Assembly (NCBI GenBank): GCA_902767315.1
Contig: CACXHB010000122.1
Coordinates: forward strand, 1 to 64,000
Direction: 5' to 3'
Length of the DNA: 64,000 nt
Origin: an uncultured Eubacteriales bacterium
GTDB lineage: Bacteria > Bacillota > Clostridia > Christensenellales > Aristaeellaceae
In this document: positions 1 through 8,471 of the stretch, in pieces
Layout of the letters: each line of letters begins with the position of its first letter
Position numbering within the stretch: position 1 is the first letter of the stretch
Notes under the pieces: model-generated
Told to the model about the DNA's origin: nothing
What the model saw: the letters and a program-made list of their open reading frames with translations, nothing else
Database searches by the model: none
Position numbers and translations under genes: made by a program

Positions 1-540
1 GGGGTCGTTGAGCACCACCTTGCCGTCCTCGTCCAGGCCCCGCAAAAGGATGTAATGCCCCTGCTGGGTAAAGGTGCCCGGGCCCATATGGGCAATCACC
101 GGCCGCCCGGTTTCCAGCGCCCGGCGAATGGCCGCCCCGTCCCGGCCAATCCATTCCCCCTCCACGCCGTAATCCTCTCCCAACCGGTCCAGGGCCGCGT
201 GGCTCAGGCCGTCGCCGAAGTAATCCCCCCGGTCGTAGGCTGCCCGAAAGAGGGTCTCCGGGGTCTGCGCCTCGTCGCCGGTCAGATAGCGGATGGCCAT
301 GGACAGGCAGGCCGCGCCGCAGCCGGAGGTGGCCACGGACTTATCCTCTCCGCCCAGACAGCATACGGCCTCGGGATAATTATACTGATACACCGCCGCC
401 ACCGGCATGCCCGTCTCCTCGATGTGCCGCCGGTGGTTTTTCTGTATCTGCAGCATCCCCACGCCCACCAGGCAGGCCGCGGTCAGAAGGCACAGGCATA
501 CGAATAACGCCGAGCTCAGTCGACTGCGTTTCTTCGGCAA
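1..540 (-). CDS. C39-like cysteine peptidase, membrane-anchored (3' end cut by window edge)
   Basis: The visible 180 residues begin with a basic tail and one hydrophobic segment (about residues 10-31), then an extracellular domain. That domain carries SGCGAACLS (putative catalytic Cys74), GHYILLRG (His162) and NDP (Asp179), the Cys-His-Asp layout of the C39-like peptidase family (Peptidase_C39_2). The start is taken as TTG at 540 because GGGGAGG lies 7 bases upstream. That ribosome site is buried in a perfect 10-bp hairpin. The gene follows the CYTH gene on the same strand and probably belongs to its operon. The substrate is unknown; clostridial members are usually secreted or surface housekeeping proteases, not bacteriocin exporters. 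The C-terminus lies outside the window. Confidence 0.75.
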   Translation of the reverse strand, partial: MPKKRSRLSSALFVCLCLLTAACLVGVGMLQIQKNHRRHIEETGMPVAAVYQYNYPEAVCCLGGEDKSVATSGCGAACLSMAIRYLTGDEAQTPETLFRAAYDRGDYFGDGLSHAALDRLGEDYGVEGEWIGRDGAAIRRALETGRPVIAHMGPGTFTQQGHYILLRGLDEDGKVVLNDP

Positions 541-548
541 AAGGAACA

Positions 549-576
549 CCTCCCCGTCCATTGTATGACGGGGAGG
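549..576 (-). promoter_or_regulatory. Perfect hairpin that sequesters the ribosome site of the C39 peptidase gene
   Basis: Bases 549-558 and 567-576 form a perfect 10-bp stem with an 8-base loop. On the minus strand the 3' arm is GACGGGGAGG, which contains the Shine-Dalgarno sequence for the TTG start at 540. It lies between the CYTH stop and the peptidase start and has only a weak T stretch after it. It may act as a translational gate or a weak terminator. Confidence 0.6.
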
Positions 577-592
577 CGCTGGAAATCGTTCC

Positions 593-1072
593 CTATTCCT
601 CCGGAATCTGCCGGGCCATGGCCTGATTTTTGTAGGCGGGATCGTCGGTCACTTCCCGAATGCAGGAAAGGAAGGGCGGAAAATCCACCGGCGTGTCCTC
701 TTTCTCCAATTCAATTTCCAGCATGGCCTGCTTTTTCCAGAAGGGGAACACGTCCAGTTCGAACTTCTGCCCCCGATAGACAAACACATGCCGCACCTTT
801 TGAATGGAGCGCAGGGCCGGGTCCCGTTTCTGCAAAAGAGCCTCATATTGCGCCCGGTCGATGGTCTCTTCCGTTTCCTCCGCCTTGATGCCGCTGACGC
901 GCACCTTCCGGGTGTGGGTATACCGGCCGTCCCGGCAGCGCACCCTTTCGGAAATTTCCGGCGGCGTTACCAGATACGTCTGCGTAATTTCCGAGGCTTC
1001 GTCCTTTTCCGGCAGAGGAAAGATCGGCATTTTCACCAGATACTTCCGCTCGATTTCGTAGGAAGCGCTCAC
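593..1072 (-). CDS. CYTH domain protein (triphosphate tunnel metalloenzyme)
   Basis: A 159-residue protein starting SASYEIERKYL, which contains the ExExK signature (E-I-E-R-K) that opens CYTH / triphosphate tunnel enzymes. Further acidic and basic strand motifs follow (RVRCRDGRYTHTRKVR, FELDVF, MLEIELE), as expected for the eight-stranded tunnel. Bacterial members hydrolyse inorganic tripolyphosphate or similar triphosphates with a divalent metal; the substrate here is not determined. The GTG start overlaps the stop of the DUF362 gene by four bases (GTGA), so translation is probably coupled. Length is normal for a stand-alone CYTH protein. It is cytoplasmic, with no signal peptide. Confidence 0.8.
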   Translation of the reverse strand: MSASYEIERKYLVKMPIFPLPEKDEASEITQTYLVTPPEISERVRCRDGRYTHTRKVRVSGIKAEETEETIDRAQYEALLQKRDPALRSIQKVRHVFVYRGQKFELDVFPFWKKQAMLEIELEKEDTPVDFPPFLSCIREVTDDPAYKNQAMARQIPEE

Positions 1073-2181
1073 TTCATTTTCACCAGCTCGTATTCCGCGC
1101 TGCCCAGGCCGATCTTCGCGCCCTGGTCGATGCCGGCTTCCCAACGTGTGTCCGGATGCAGGGTATAGAGATGATCCCGGCCCAGCTTTTTGAACCGCTG
1201 CATGCCCAGCAGGGAATTGTCGATGATGGGCTGTTCGTTGACCGCGTCCACGCAGGCCTTGTCCAGGGCCACGGGGTCGAAGGAAGCGAACATGCCGATA
1301 TCCGGCACGATGGGCGCGTCGTTGTTGCCGTAGCAATCGCAGAAGGGGGAGATGTCGATGACCATGTTGATGTGGAAATTGGGCTTGTCCTTGCACACGG
1401 CGTAGGCGTATTCGCTCACCCGGCGGGAGAGCAGCTCGGTGCCGTTTTCGGCGCTGGGCTTCATGGCTCCCGTGGGACACACGCCGATACATCGACCGCA
1501 GCCCTTGCACTTGTCGTAATTCACATGCGCCTTTTTATCCACCATTTCCACCGCGTCGTGGGCGCAGTTCCGGGCGCATACGCCGCAGCCTACGCACTTT
1601 TCGGGATTGGCGGTGGGCTTTTCGTCCTCGTGCATTTCGGCCTTGCCGGCGGAGGAGCCGCAGCCCATGCCCAGGTTCTTCAGCGCACCGCCGAAGCCCG
1701 TGCCCTCGTGGCCCTTAAAGTGGTTCAGGGAAATAATCACGTCCGCGTCCACAAAAGCCCGGCCGATCTTGGCATGCTTCACATATTCGCCGTCGATTTC
1801 CACAATGGCCTCGTCCGTGCCCTTGATGCCGTCGGCGATGATGGTGTGGCAGCCCAGCTGGAAGGGATTGTAGCCGTGCTTGAAGGCCACGTCCAGATGA
1901 TCCAGAGCGTTCTTCCGGGCCCCTACGTACAGGGTGGAGCTGTCGCTGACAAAGGGCTTGCCGCCCCGGGACTTGATGTATTCCACCAGCGCCCGGGCAT
2001 AATCCGGCCGCAGGAAGGCCAGGTTGCCCTCTTCGCCAAAGTGCACCTTGATGGCCACAAACTTGCCCTCAAAGTCCATCTGATCCAGGCCCGCTTTTTT
2101 GGCCAGACGAATCATTTTTCCGGGAACGGTTTCGTTGCCCGATACGCGCATATCAGTAAAATAAACCTTGGATGCCGCCAT
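1069..2181 (-). CDS. DUF362 domain protein with C-terminal 2[4Fe-4S] ferredoxin domain
   Basis: A 370-residue protein. The N-terminal two thirds matches the DUF362 family (KVHFGEEGNLAFLRPDYAR, VSDSSTLYVGARKNA, HTIIADGIKGTDE). A ferredoxin insert follows with two cysteine clusters, CVGCGVCARNC and CKGCGRCIGVC, that would bind two 4Fe-4S clusters. DUF362 ferredoxins are widespread in anaerobes and presumed to take part in electron transfer, but no reaction is established. The start MAASKVYF is chosen because GGGAGG lies just upstream. It is the first gene of a minus-strand operon with CYTH and C39 genes and has a clear promoter whose -35 box is shared with topB. Confidence 0.85.
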   Translation of the reverse strand: MAASKVYFTDMRVSGNETVPGKMIRLAKKAGLDQMDFEGKFVAIKVHFGEEGNLAFLRPDYARALVEYIKSRGGKPFVSDSSTLYVGARKNALDHLDVAFKHGYNPFQLGCHTIIADGIKGTDEAIVEIDGEYVKHAKIGRAFVDADVIISLNHFKGHEGTGFGGALKNLGMGCGSSAGKAEMHEDEKPTANPEKCVGCGVCARNCAHDAVEMVDKKAHVNYDKCKGCGRCIGVCPTGAMKPSAENGTELLSRRVSEYAYAVCKDKPNFHINMVIDISPFCDCYGNNDAPIVPDIGMFASFDPVALDKACVDAVNEQPIIDNSLLGMQRFKKLGRDHLYTLHPDTRWEAGIDQGAKIGLGSAEYELVKMK

Positions 2182-2215
2182 GTGCTTTGATTCCTCCCTT
2201 TGAAATTCTGTCTTT

Positions 2216-2244
2216 ATTTTATCATCGCCCCGGCGATTGTACAA
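2216..2244 (-). promoter_or_regulatory. Promoter of the DUF362 operon
   Basis: On the minus strand TTGTAC (2239-2244) and TAAAAT (2216-2221) are separated by 17 bases. The -35 lies in the palindrome TTGTACAA, which also supplies the -35 of the divergent topB promoter. Confidence 0.6.
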
Positions 2245-2265
2245 GGGATATTTTTGCGCTATAAT
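2237..2265 (+). promoter_or_regulatory. Promoter of topB
   Basis: TTGTAC (2237-2242), 17-base spacer, TATAAT (2260-2265). It overlaps the oppositely oriented DUF362 promoter at the -35 palindrome, so the two probably compete for polymerase. Confidence 0.65.
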
Positions 2266-2307
2266 AGTTATTACTTGTCAAACAGGGAAAGGCGCAGGTG
2301 AAGGAAA

Positions 2308-4188
2308 TTGAAGAAACTCATCGTGGCGGAAAAGCCCTCCGTGGCCCGGGATATCGCCCGGGTGCTGGGCGTGCGGGGCGCGGGCGAGGGCTATATAGAC
2401 GGCGAGGAGTACGTGGTCACCTGGGCCCTGGGGCATCTGGTTTCCCTGTGCGAACCGGACGAAATGGACGAAAGGTACAAAAAATGGCGCTGGGACGATC
2501 TGCCGATTCTGCCGGAAGAAATTCCCCTGAAGGTGCTGCCCAAAACCCGCAGCCAGTATGCCGTGGTCAAGCGCCTGATGCTTTCGAAAGAGATTTCGTC
2601 CATCATCTGCGCCACGGACTCCGCCCGGGAGGGGGAGCTGATCTTCCGCTATATCTATCAGAAGGCCGGCTGCAAAAAGAGCGTGGAACGGCTGTGGATC
2701 TCCTCCATGACCGACCAGGCCATCCGCCAGGGCTTCGCGCAATTGAAGCCCGCCTCCGCCTATGATTCCCTGTACGTTTCCGCCCGCTGCCGCAGCGAGG
2801 CGGACTGGATTGTGGGCATGAACGCTTCCCGGGCCTTTTCCCTGAAATATTACGCCAACCTGCCCGTGGGCCGGGTGCAGACCCCCACCCTGTCCATGCT
2901 GGTGGCCCGGGATAAGGAAATCGCCGAATTCGTGCCCCGGGATTATTGGGAACTCCGGGCGGATTTCGGCGATTATCAGGGCGTTTATTTCGACCCGGAA
3001 ACCAAAGACACCAGGCTCTTCGACCGGGAAGCCGCAAAGGAGATTCAGGCCCAAGTGCGGGGCAAAACCGGCGCCGTCACCCAGCGCAGCCGGGAGATCA
3101 AAAAAATGCTCCCGCCCCAGCTGTTCGACCTGACCACCCTCCAGCGGGAGGCCAACCGGAAATTCGGTTATCCGGCGGATAAGACCCTGCAGCTGGCCCA
3201 GAATCTCTACGAAAAGCACAAGCTGCTGACCTATCCCCGCACCGACAGCCGCTATCTTTCCAGCGACATGCCCCCGAAAATCGCCGCCACCCTGCAAAGA
3301 CTGCCGGAGCCCTACGCCCAACTGGTGCGCAGCGGGGATTTTCAGAAGGGAATTGTCTCCAAAAGGTATTATGACGACAGCAAAATCAGCGACCATCACG
3401 CCATCGTGCCCACGGAAAAGGTCGCCAACCTGAACGCCCTCACCCCCGAGGAACGCAGCATATACGACATGGTGGCCCGGCGGCTGATTGCCATGCATTA
3501 TCCGGATTACGAATACGAATCCGCCAAAATCACCACCGTGGTGGAGGGCCGGGAATTCCTCTCCTCCGGCAATACCCCCCTGAAAATGGGCTGGCGCAGC
3601 CTCTACGCCGACGAAAAGAAGCCCGCGAAGGAAGAGACCCTGCCGGAGGTGCAGGTGGGCGATACCCGCCCGGTGGAAAAAACCTCCCTGAAGCAATCAA
3701 AAACCAAGCCCCCGGAGGCCCACACGGACGCGAGCCTTCTGGGCCTGATGGAAAACGCCGGGGAAAAGCTGGAGGACCCGGAGCTGCGGGAGCGGATGAA
3801 GTCCGCGGGCCTGGGCACCCCCGCCACCCGGGCGGCCATCATCCAGCGGCTGATTCAGGCAGGGTATGCCAAACGCAGCGGCAAAAAGATTCAGTCCACA
3901 GAAAAGGGGCAGCGGCTCATCGCCGTCACCCCCGTGCAGATTTCTTCGCCGAATACCACCGGCAAATGGGAAAAGGCCCTCTACGACATGGCCAACAACC
4001 CCGACGCGGCTCTGCGCACCGCCAAGGCGGAACGCTTCATGTCCGGCATTCGGAAATTCGCCGTGTTTCTGGTGGACGCGGCCAAAGCCGCTGACGATAC
4101 CCAGCGCTTCCCTCAGTCGCCGAAAAAGGCCGCCCCGAAAAAACGCGCTCCCGCCAAAAAGCCTCAGGACAAAATGCCCAAGGCCTGA
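2308..4188 (+). CDS. topB: DNA topoisomerase III (type IA)
   Basis: A 626-residue type IA topoisomerase. An N-terminal Toprim domain carries the EKPSVARDIA start motif and the acidic DSAREGE motif (about 104-110). The catalytic core holds the active tyrosine in LLTYPRTDSRY (Tyr309). Such enzymes relax and decatenate DNA by single-strand passage during replication and recombination. It lacks C-terminal zinc fingers and ends in a short Lys/Pro/Ala-rich tail. The start is TTG at 2308, preceded by AGGTGAAGGA. The final 25 bases overlap, tail to tail, the end of the AEC transporter gene on the other strand, with no terminator between them. Confidence 0.93.
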   Translation: MKKLIVAEKPSVARDIARVLGVRGAGEGYIDGEEYVVTWALGHLVSLCEPDEMDERYKKWRWDDLPILPEEIPLKVLPKTRSQYAVVKRLMLSKEISSIICATDSAREGELIFRYIYQKAGCKKSVERLWISSMTDQAIRQGFAQLKPASAYDSLYVSARCRSEADWIVGMNASRAFSLKYYANLPVGRVQTPTLSMLVARDKEIAEFVPRDYWELRADFGDYQGVYFDPETKDTRLFDREAAKEIQAQVRGKTGAVTQRSREIKKMLPPQLFDLTTLQREANRKFGYPADKTLQLAQNLYEKHKLLTYPRTDSRYLSSDMPPKIAATLQRLPEPYAQLVRSGDFQKGIVSKRYYDDSKISDHHAIVPTEKVANLNALTPEERSIYDMVARRLIAMHYPDYEYESAKITTVVEGREFLSSGNTPLKMGWRSLYADEKKPAKEETLPEVQVGDTRPVEKTSLKQSKTKPPEAHTDASLLGLMENAGEKLEDPELRERMKSAGLGTPATRAAIIQRLIQAGYAKRSGKKIQSTEKGQRLIAVTPVQISSPNTTGKWEKALYDMANNPDAALRTAKAERFMSGIRKFAVFLVDAAKAADDTQRFPQSPKKAAPKKRAPAKKPQDKMPKA

Positions 4189-5090
4189 CCGATGAGCATC
4201 ATCAGCGGAATGGTGGCGATGCACAAAATCGTGGAAAGGGAGACCCCCAGACTGCCGAAGCTTACCTCGCAATCGAACTTCTCCGCGAACATCTGGCAGA
4301 AGCAGGCGGCGGGCATGGCCGTGGAAATCAGCAGAATGCCGATGGGCATGCCCGTCATTCCCGCCAGATGGCAGATCATCGTCACCACCAGGGGGAACAC
4401 GATGAGCTTCACCCCGCAGGTGATCCACAGATGCGCGTTCTTCAGGGAATTCAGGGTCAGGGTGTCCATCCGCGCCCCCAGAAGCAGCAGCGCCAGAGGC
4501 GTGTTCACGTTGCCCAGCTGGGTCACCGTGGCCAGCACAGGCGCGGGCAGCACTACCTTGCATACATAAAACAGCACGCCCACGATGGTGGAAAGGAACC
4601 CGGGATTCACCAGCCCCTTCAGGGATTTCAGCGAAAGCCCCGTGAAAAGGGCGTTGGCCAGGGTCCAGGCCACCAGATTGAAGGCGATGATAAACGCCGC
4701 CAGAAACAGCGTGCCCTCTTCCCCATACACCGCGTCGATAATGGGCAACCCCATAAAGCCCGCGTTGGGCATGGCCGAAAGCATGGCCGCCACCGGGCGA
4801 TAGCGCTTGCGGTCCCCCCGGGCGTACAGGAAAAACACCGCCATCAGCCCCACGCTCATGGCCACAATGCCCACGATCAATACCTGGGCAAAGCCCTCCA
4901 TCATCTCCGGCCGATATTCCTTCTGGGTAACCATCAGCATCATGGCCGGGGAGGTCACCAGCAGCACCGTCTTGTTGATGCCCTTAATCACCGCGTCGGT
5001 AAAAACGCCCATTTTCCGCAGCATGAATCCCAGGCAGGCAATGAGGAACAGCATAATAATCTGATTGACCACCGCACCGATACTTCCCAC
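4164..5090 (-). CDS. AEC family transporter (auxin efflux carrier / malate permease type)
   Basis: An integral membrane protein of about 308 residues with around ten hydrophobic segments in two halves (for example IIMLFLIACLGFMLRKMG near the start, and the C-terminal ATIPLMMLIGQALGI). This is the layout of the AEC/MdcF family, which exports or exchanges organic acids; the substrate cannot be told. Start choice: GGAG fits best with GTG at 5090 (9-base spacing), but an ATG at 5099 in the same frame is a close alternative. It has its own strong promoter and is monocistronic. The last 25 bases lie over the end of topB. Confidence 0.85.
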   Translation of the reverse strand: MGSIGAVVNQIIMLFLIACLGFMLRKMGVFTDAVIKGINKTVLLVTSPAMMLMVTQKEYRPEMMEGFAQVLIVGIVAMSVGLMAVFFLYARGDRKRYRPVAAMLSAMPNAGFMGLPIIDAVYGEEGTLFLAAFIIAFNLVAWTLANALFTGLSLKSLKGLVNPGFLSTIVGVLFYVCKVVLPAPVLATVTQLGNVNTPLALLLLGARMDTLTLNSLKNAHLWITCGVKLIVFPLVVTMICHLAGMTGMPIGILLISTAMPAACFCQMFAEKFDCEVSFGSLGVSLSTILCIATIPLMMLIGQALGILS

Positions 5091-5121
5091 GCGCTTCATC
5101 TCCAAGTACTGTTTTCTTATG

Positions 5122-5150
5122 ATTATAACCTTCCCGCCTTGTTTGTGCAA
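5122..5150 (-). promoter_or_regulatory. Promoter of the AEC transporter gene
   Basis: Minus-strand TTGCAC (5145-5150), 17-base spacer, perfect TATAAT (5122-5127). It predicts a leader of about 25 bases. Confidence 0.65.
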
Positions 5151-5214
5151 CGCGGTTCACACAAAAATTCCCGTCTTTTGCCATGGACGGCCCCTTTGTG
5201 CGTCTTTCGGGCCG

Positions 5215-5258
5215 AAAAAGGCTCCCCCGCCAGAATCTTTCTTCCGGCCCGGGGAGCC
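5215..5258 (-). terminator. Terminator after pepT
   Basis: On the minus strand GGCTCCCC (5251-5258) and GGGGAGCC (from 5220) form a stem, followed immediately by TTTTT. It ends the HAD-hprK-glcK-pepT operon. Confidence 0.75.
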
Positions 5259-5274
5259 CGTTTGCATTTGCCGC

Positions 5275-6480
5275 TTACTTCACAGTCACCAGTTTTTCCA
5301 GCACGTCCACCATGGTGTCCATGTCCTGCACCGCCACGCACTCCTTGCGGCCGTGGCCGTTCATGCCGCCGGTGGACAGGTTCGGGCAGGGCAGTCCCAT
5401 AAAGGACAGCCGGCAGCCGTCGGTGCCGCCCCGGACGGGCACGGTGTAGGGCTCAATGCCGCAATCCCGATAGGCCTGCATGGCCCGCTCCACCACGTCC
5501 ATGTGCTGTTCCATGATTTCCCGCATGTTGTAATAGGAATCCTTCACTTCGCATTCCACGGTGCCCGCGCCGTACTTGGCGTTCAGGTATTCCGCCACCC
5601 GCTTGAAGTAGGCCTTCCGCTCCTCGAACCGGGTGCGGGAATGGTCGCGGATGATGTATTCCAATACGGCCAGTTCCTCGTTGCCCTGCATGTCCGTCAG
5701 GTGATAGAAGCCCTCGTAGCCCTCGGTGTGGGCGGGCACCTCGGCGGGAGGCAGCATGCCGTTGAATTCCATGCCGATAAGGGAGGCGTGCTTCATCAGG
5801 TTCTTGGCGGAGCCGGGATGGATGCTCACCCCGTGCACCCGAATCACGCCGGAGGCCGCGTTGAAGGTTTCGTAATCAATGCCGCCCACTTCGCCGCCGT
5901 CCACGGTGTAACCGAATTCCGCGCCGAAGCCCGGCACGTCGAACTTGTCCGCGCCCCGGCCGATTTCCTCGTCGGGGGTAAAGCCGATGCAGATCTTGCC
6001 ATGCTTCAGGCTCTTGTCCGCCATCAGGCGCTCCGCCAGAGTCAGGATTTCGGCGATGCCCGCCTTGTCGTCCGCCCCCAGAATGGTGCGGCCGTCGGTA
6101 ACGATGAGATCCTTGCCGGCGCAGGCCTTCAGCCCCTTGTACAATTCGGGATCCAGCACGTCGCCGCTTTCCAGGGTCAGCGCCTTGCCGTCGTAATTTT
6201 TCACGATGCGGGCGTTCATGGGCGTGCAGGGCACGCAGTCCACCACGTCCATGTGGGCGATCAGGCCGATGGCGGGCTGATTTTCCACGTTGGCGGGAAT
6301 GGAACCGTACACATAGCCGAATTCGTCCATCCGCGCGTCCGCAATGCCCAGGGCCTTCATTTCCTCCACCAGATACGCGCCCAGTACCTTCTGCTTTTCG
6401 GTGCTGGGGCAGGTCTCGCTGCGGTCGCAGGAGGCGGTGTCAAAGGTGATATATTTCATAAACCGTTCGTAGGCTCTCAT
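5275..6480 (-). CDS. pepT: Peptidase T (tripeptide aminopeptidase)
   Basis: A 401-residue M20 metallopeptidase. Metal ligands are visible in LIAHMDVVD (His76, Asp78), GADDKAG and GFTPDEEIGRGAD, plus the late H in MNGHGRKECV. The overall sequence is that of PepT, which releases the N-terminal residue from tripeptides in the cytoplasm. AAAGGAG lies 9 bases before the ATG at 6480. It is the last gene of the operon led by the HAD phosphatase and is separated from glcK by 69 bases that hold a GC-rich hairpin. Confidence 0.93.
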   Translation of the reverse strand: MRAYERFMKYITFDTASCDRSETCPSTEKQKVLGAYLVEEMKALGIADARMDEFGYVYGSIPANVENQPAIGLIAHMDVVDCVPCTPMNARIVKNYDGKALTLESGDVLDPELYKGLKACAGKDLIVTDGRTILGADDKAGIAEILTLAERLMADKSLKHGKICIGFTPDEEIGRGADKFDVPGFGAEFGYTVDGGEVGGIDYETFNAASGVIRVHGVSIHPGSAKNLMKHASLIGMEFNGMLPPAEVPAHTEGYEGFYHLTDMQGNEELAVLEYIIRDHSRTRFEERKAYFKRVAEYLNAKYGAGTVECEVKDSYYNMREIMEQHMDVVERAMQAYRDCGIEPYTVPVRGGTDGCRLSFMGLPCPNLSTGGMNGHGRKECVAVQDMDTMVDVLEKLVTVK

Positions 6481-6506
6481 GGGAATGTGCTCCTTTCACA
6501 CGGTCA

Positions 6507-6532
6507 GCGGCGGCCCCCGAAGAAGCCGCCGC
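6507..6532. other. Intergenic hairpin between glcK and pepT
   Basis: GCGGCGGC (6507-6514) pairs with GCCGCCGC (6525-6532), a perfect 8-bp stem. The T stretch is on the plus-strand side only, so it is not a good terminator for these minus-strand genes. It may be a processing or mRNA-stability element. Confidence 0.45.
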
Positions 6533-6549
6533 GCTTTTTGATAAAATTC

Positions 6550-7494
6550 TTACTTGCCCAGCATGGCCGCGCCGATGATGCCGGCGTCGTTGCCCAGGGT
6601 CGCCAGCTCGATGCGGGCGTAGGGCATGGTCTTGTAGAACACCATTTCCGGCAGCTTTTTGCGCACCGCGTTCAGCAGGAAGTCCCCCGCCGCGGAAACG
6701 CCGCCGCCCAGCACGATGACCTCGGGGTCGTAGAGGTTGATGATGCTCACCAGACCCGCGCACAGGTAATAGATGTACTTGTCGAAAATCGCCGCGCAGT
6801 CGGGGTCGCCGGCCTTGGCCAGGTCGATCACATCCTTGGCGGTGATCTTGCTCACGTCGCCCTTCACGGCCTGCGCCAGCGCGCCTTCGGGATGCTCCTT
6901 GGCGCTTTCGGTGCCCCAGCGAATCAGCGCGGTGGCGCTGGCATAACGCTCCCAGCAGCCCCGGTTGCCGCAGGTGCACAGTTCGCCGCCCGCCACCACC
7001 AGCATGTGGCCGATTTCGCTGCCCACGCCGTTGGAGCCGGAATACACCTTGCCGCCCAGCACAACGCCGCCGCCCACGCCGGTGCCCAGGGTGACGAACA
7101 CGGAATTGGCCACTCCCGCGCTGACGCCGGAAACGGATTCCGCCAGACCGGCCACGGTGGCGTCGTTGCCGATAAAGATGGGCTTGTCGATGACCCGCTG
7201 CATCCACTCGGTCAGGGGCACGTCGTGCCAGTGCAGATTGGTGCAGAAGGGCACCCGACCGGTGCGGGGATCTTCGATGCCGGGAATGCCCACGCCCACG
7301 GCCTTGATGTCGGAAACCTGCAGCCCCGCCTCTTCAATGGCCTTCAGCGCCAGATGCGCCATGTCGTTGACCACGGGCTCCGCCCCCCGCTCCACCAGGG
7401 TGGGGCAGGTGACCTTGGAAAGAATCTTGCCCTGCTCGTCTACAACGCCGGCCTTCAGACCGGTGCCGCCTACGTCGATACCTACGTAATACAT
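6550..7494 (-). CDS. glcK: ROK family glucokinase
   Basis: A 314-residue ROK kinase. The N-terminal phosphate-binding motif is GIDVGGTGLKAG. The ROK zinc motif appears as CTCGNRGCWE and the sugar-binding and catalytic region as GVGIPGIEDP and FIGNDATVAGL. It phosphorylates glucose with ATP in the cytoplasm. GGGAGG lies 7 bases before the ATG. It follows hprK by 43 bases, placing sugar phosphorylation and the HPr-based catabolite switch in one operon. ROK repressors carry an N-terminal helix-turn-helix, which is absent here. Confidence 0.9.
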   Translation of the reverse strand: MYYVGIDVGGTGLKAGVVDEQGKILSKVTCPTLVERGAEPVVNDMAHLALKAIEEAGLQVSDIKAVGVGIPGIEDPRTGRVPFCTNLHWHDVPLTEWMQRVIDKPIFIGNDATVAGLAESVSGVSAGVANSVFVTLGTGVGGGVVLGGKVYSGSNGVGSEIGHMLVVAGGELCTCGNRGCWERYASATALIRWGTESAKEHPEGALAQAVKGDVSKITAKDVIDLAKAGDPDCAAIFDKYIYYLCAGLVSIINLYDPEVIVLGGGVSAAGDFLLNAVRKKLPEMVFYKTMPYARIELATLGNDAGIIGAAMLGK

Positions 7495-7537
7495 CTCTGT
7501 TTCCTCCCGAAAATAGATTTTCTGTCTATGCTTTGTC

Positions 7538-8467
7538 CTATGCTTCGTCGTTGTCTTCCCGCATGGCCCGCTGCATGTGCCGCTGGGTCAGCACCTCCGC
7601 CGCGTTGTAACCCATCTGCTTCAGGCGGAAGTTGCTGGCCGCCACCTCCAGCACCGCGGCGATGTTTCTGCCGGGATGAATGGGCAGAAGCAGCCGGGGA
7701 ATGTTTACGCCCATGATCTGGGTGTACTGATCCGTCAGCCCCAGCCGGTCGTATTCCTGGCCTTCCTTCCACAGTTCCAGATGCACTTCAAAGTCGATGG
7801 ACTTGGAACGGATAATCGCGCCCACGCCGTACATGGTGGCCACGTCGATAATGCCCACGCCGCGAATCTCCATGAAATGCCGCACCAGCTCCGGGGCCTG
7901 GCCCACCAGCCGCACGTCGGATACCCGGCGAATTTCCACCACGTCGTCCGCCACCAGTCGGTGGCCCCGCTTCACCAGCTCCAGGGCAGCCTCGCTTTTG
8001 CCCACGCCGGAATTGCCCGTGATGAACAGCCCGGAGCCGTACACGTCCACCAGTACCCCGTGCCGGGTCTCCCGGGGAGCCAGCGCGTCGCTTAAGAAGG
8101 TGATGACCTCCATTTCGCACCGGGTGGTTTCCTTCAGCGAACGATAAATGGGAATCTTTCGGGCCGCCGCCAGCACCAGCATCTCGTCAAAGCAGGGCAA
8201 TCCCCGGCAGATGATGATGCAGGGCAAATCGTAGCTGAAAAGCTTCGCCAGCCGTTCCCGGCGGGTCGCGTCGTCCAGCATGGAAAGATACGTCATTTCC
8301 ACCTTGCCCAGCAGCTGCGGCCGCTCGTAGCCGAAGAAATCCCAATATCCCGCCAGCTGCAATCCCGGCCGGTTGACGTTGGCCACCTCGATGGGCAGCG
8401 TCTTCCCCTCCGGGGCGATCACCCGCTCCAGCTGCAGGGCCTTTACGAAATCCGCCTCCCGGACCAT
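7538..8467 (-). CDS. hprK: HPr kinase/phosphorylase
   Basis: A 309-residue bifunctional enzyme that phosphorylates HPr on Ser46 and removes the phosphate, the core of carbon catabolite control in Gram-positives. The P-loop GNSGVGKS is at 151-158 after the conserved RHGVLVDVYG (His136). The HPrK/P signature appears in EIRGVGIIDV. The N-terminal HPrK domain fills about residues 1-130. The ribosome site GGAAGGAG lies inside the end of the HAD gene, whose stop is only 4 bases upstream, so the two are coupled. Confidence 0.95.
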   Translation of the reverse strand: MVREADFVKALQLERVIAPEGKTLPIEVANVNRPGLQLAGYWDFFGYERPQLLGKVEMTYLSMLDDATRRERLAKLFSYDLPCIIICRGLPCFDEMLVLAAARKIPIYRSLKETTRCEMEVITFLSDALAPRETRHGVLVDVYGSGLFITGNSGVGKSEAALELVKRGHRLVADDVVEIRRVSDVRLVGQAPELVRHFMEIRGVGIIDVATMYGVGAIIRSKSIDFEVHLELWKEGQEYDRLGLTDQYTQIMGVNIPRLLLPIHPGRNIAAVLEVAASNFRLKQMGYNAAEVLTQRHMQRAMREDNDEA

Positions 8468-8471
8468 GGCG

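Noticed and set aside
5065-7716. Very long open frame on the plus strand
   Set aside because: It runs antisense to the clearly identified pepT and glcK genes. It is rich in His, Gly and Ala with no family match, as expected for a shadow in high-GC DNA.
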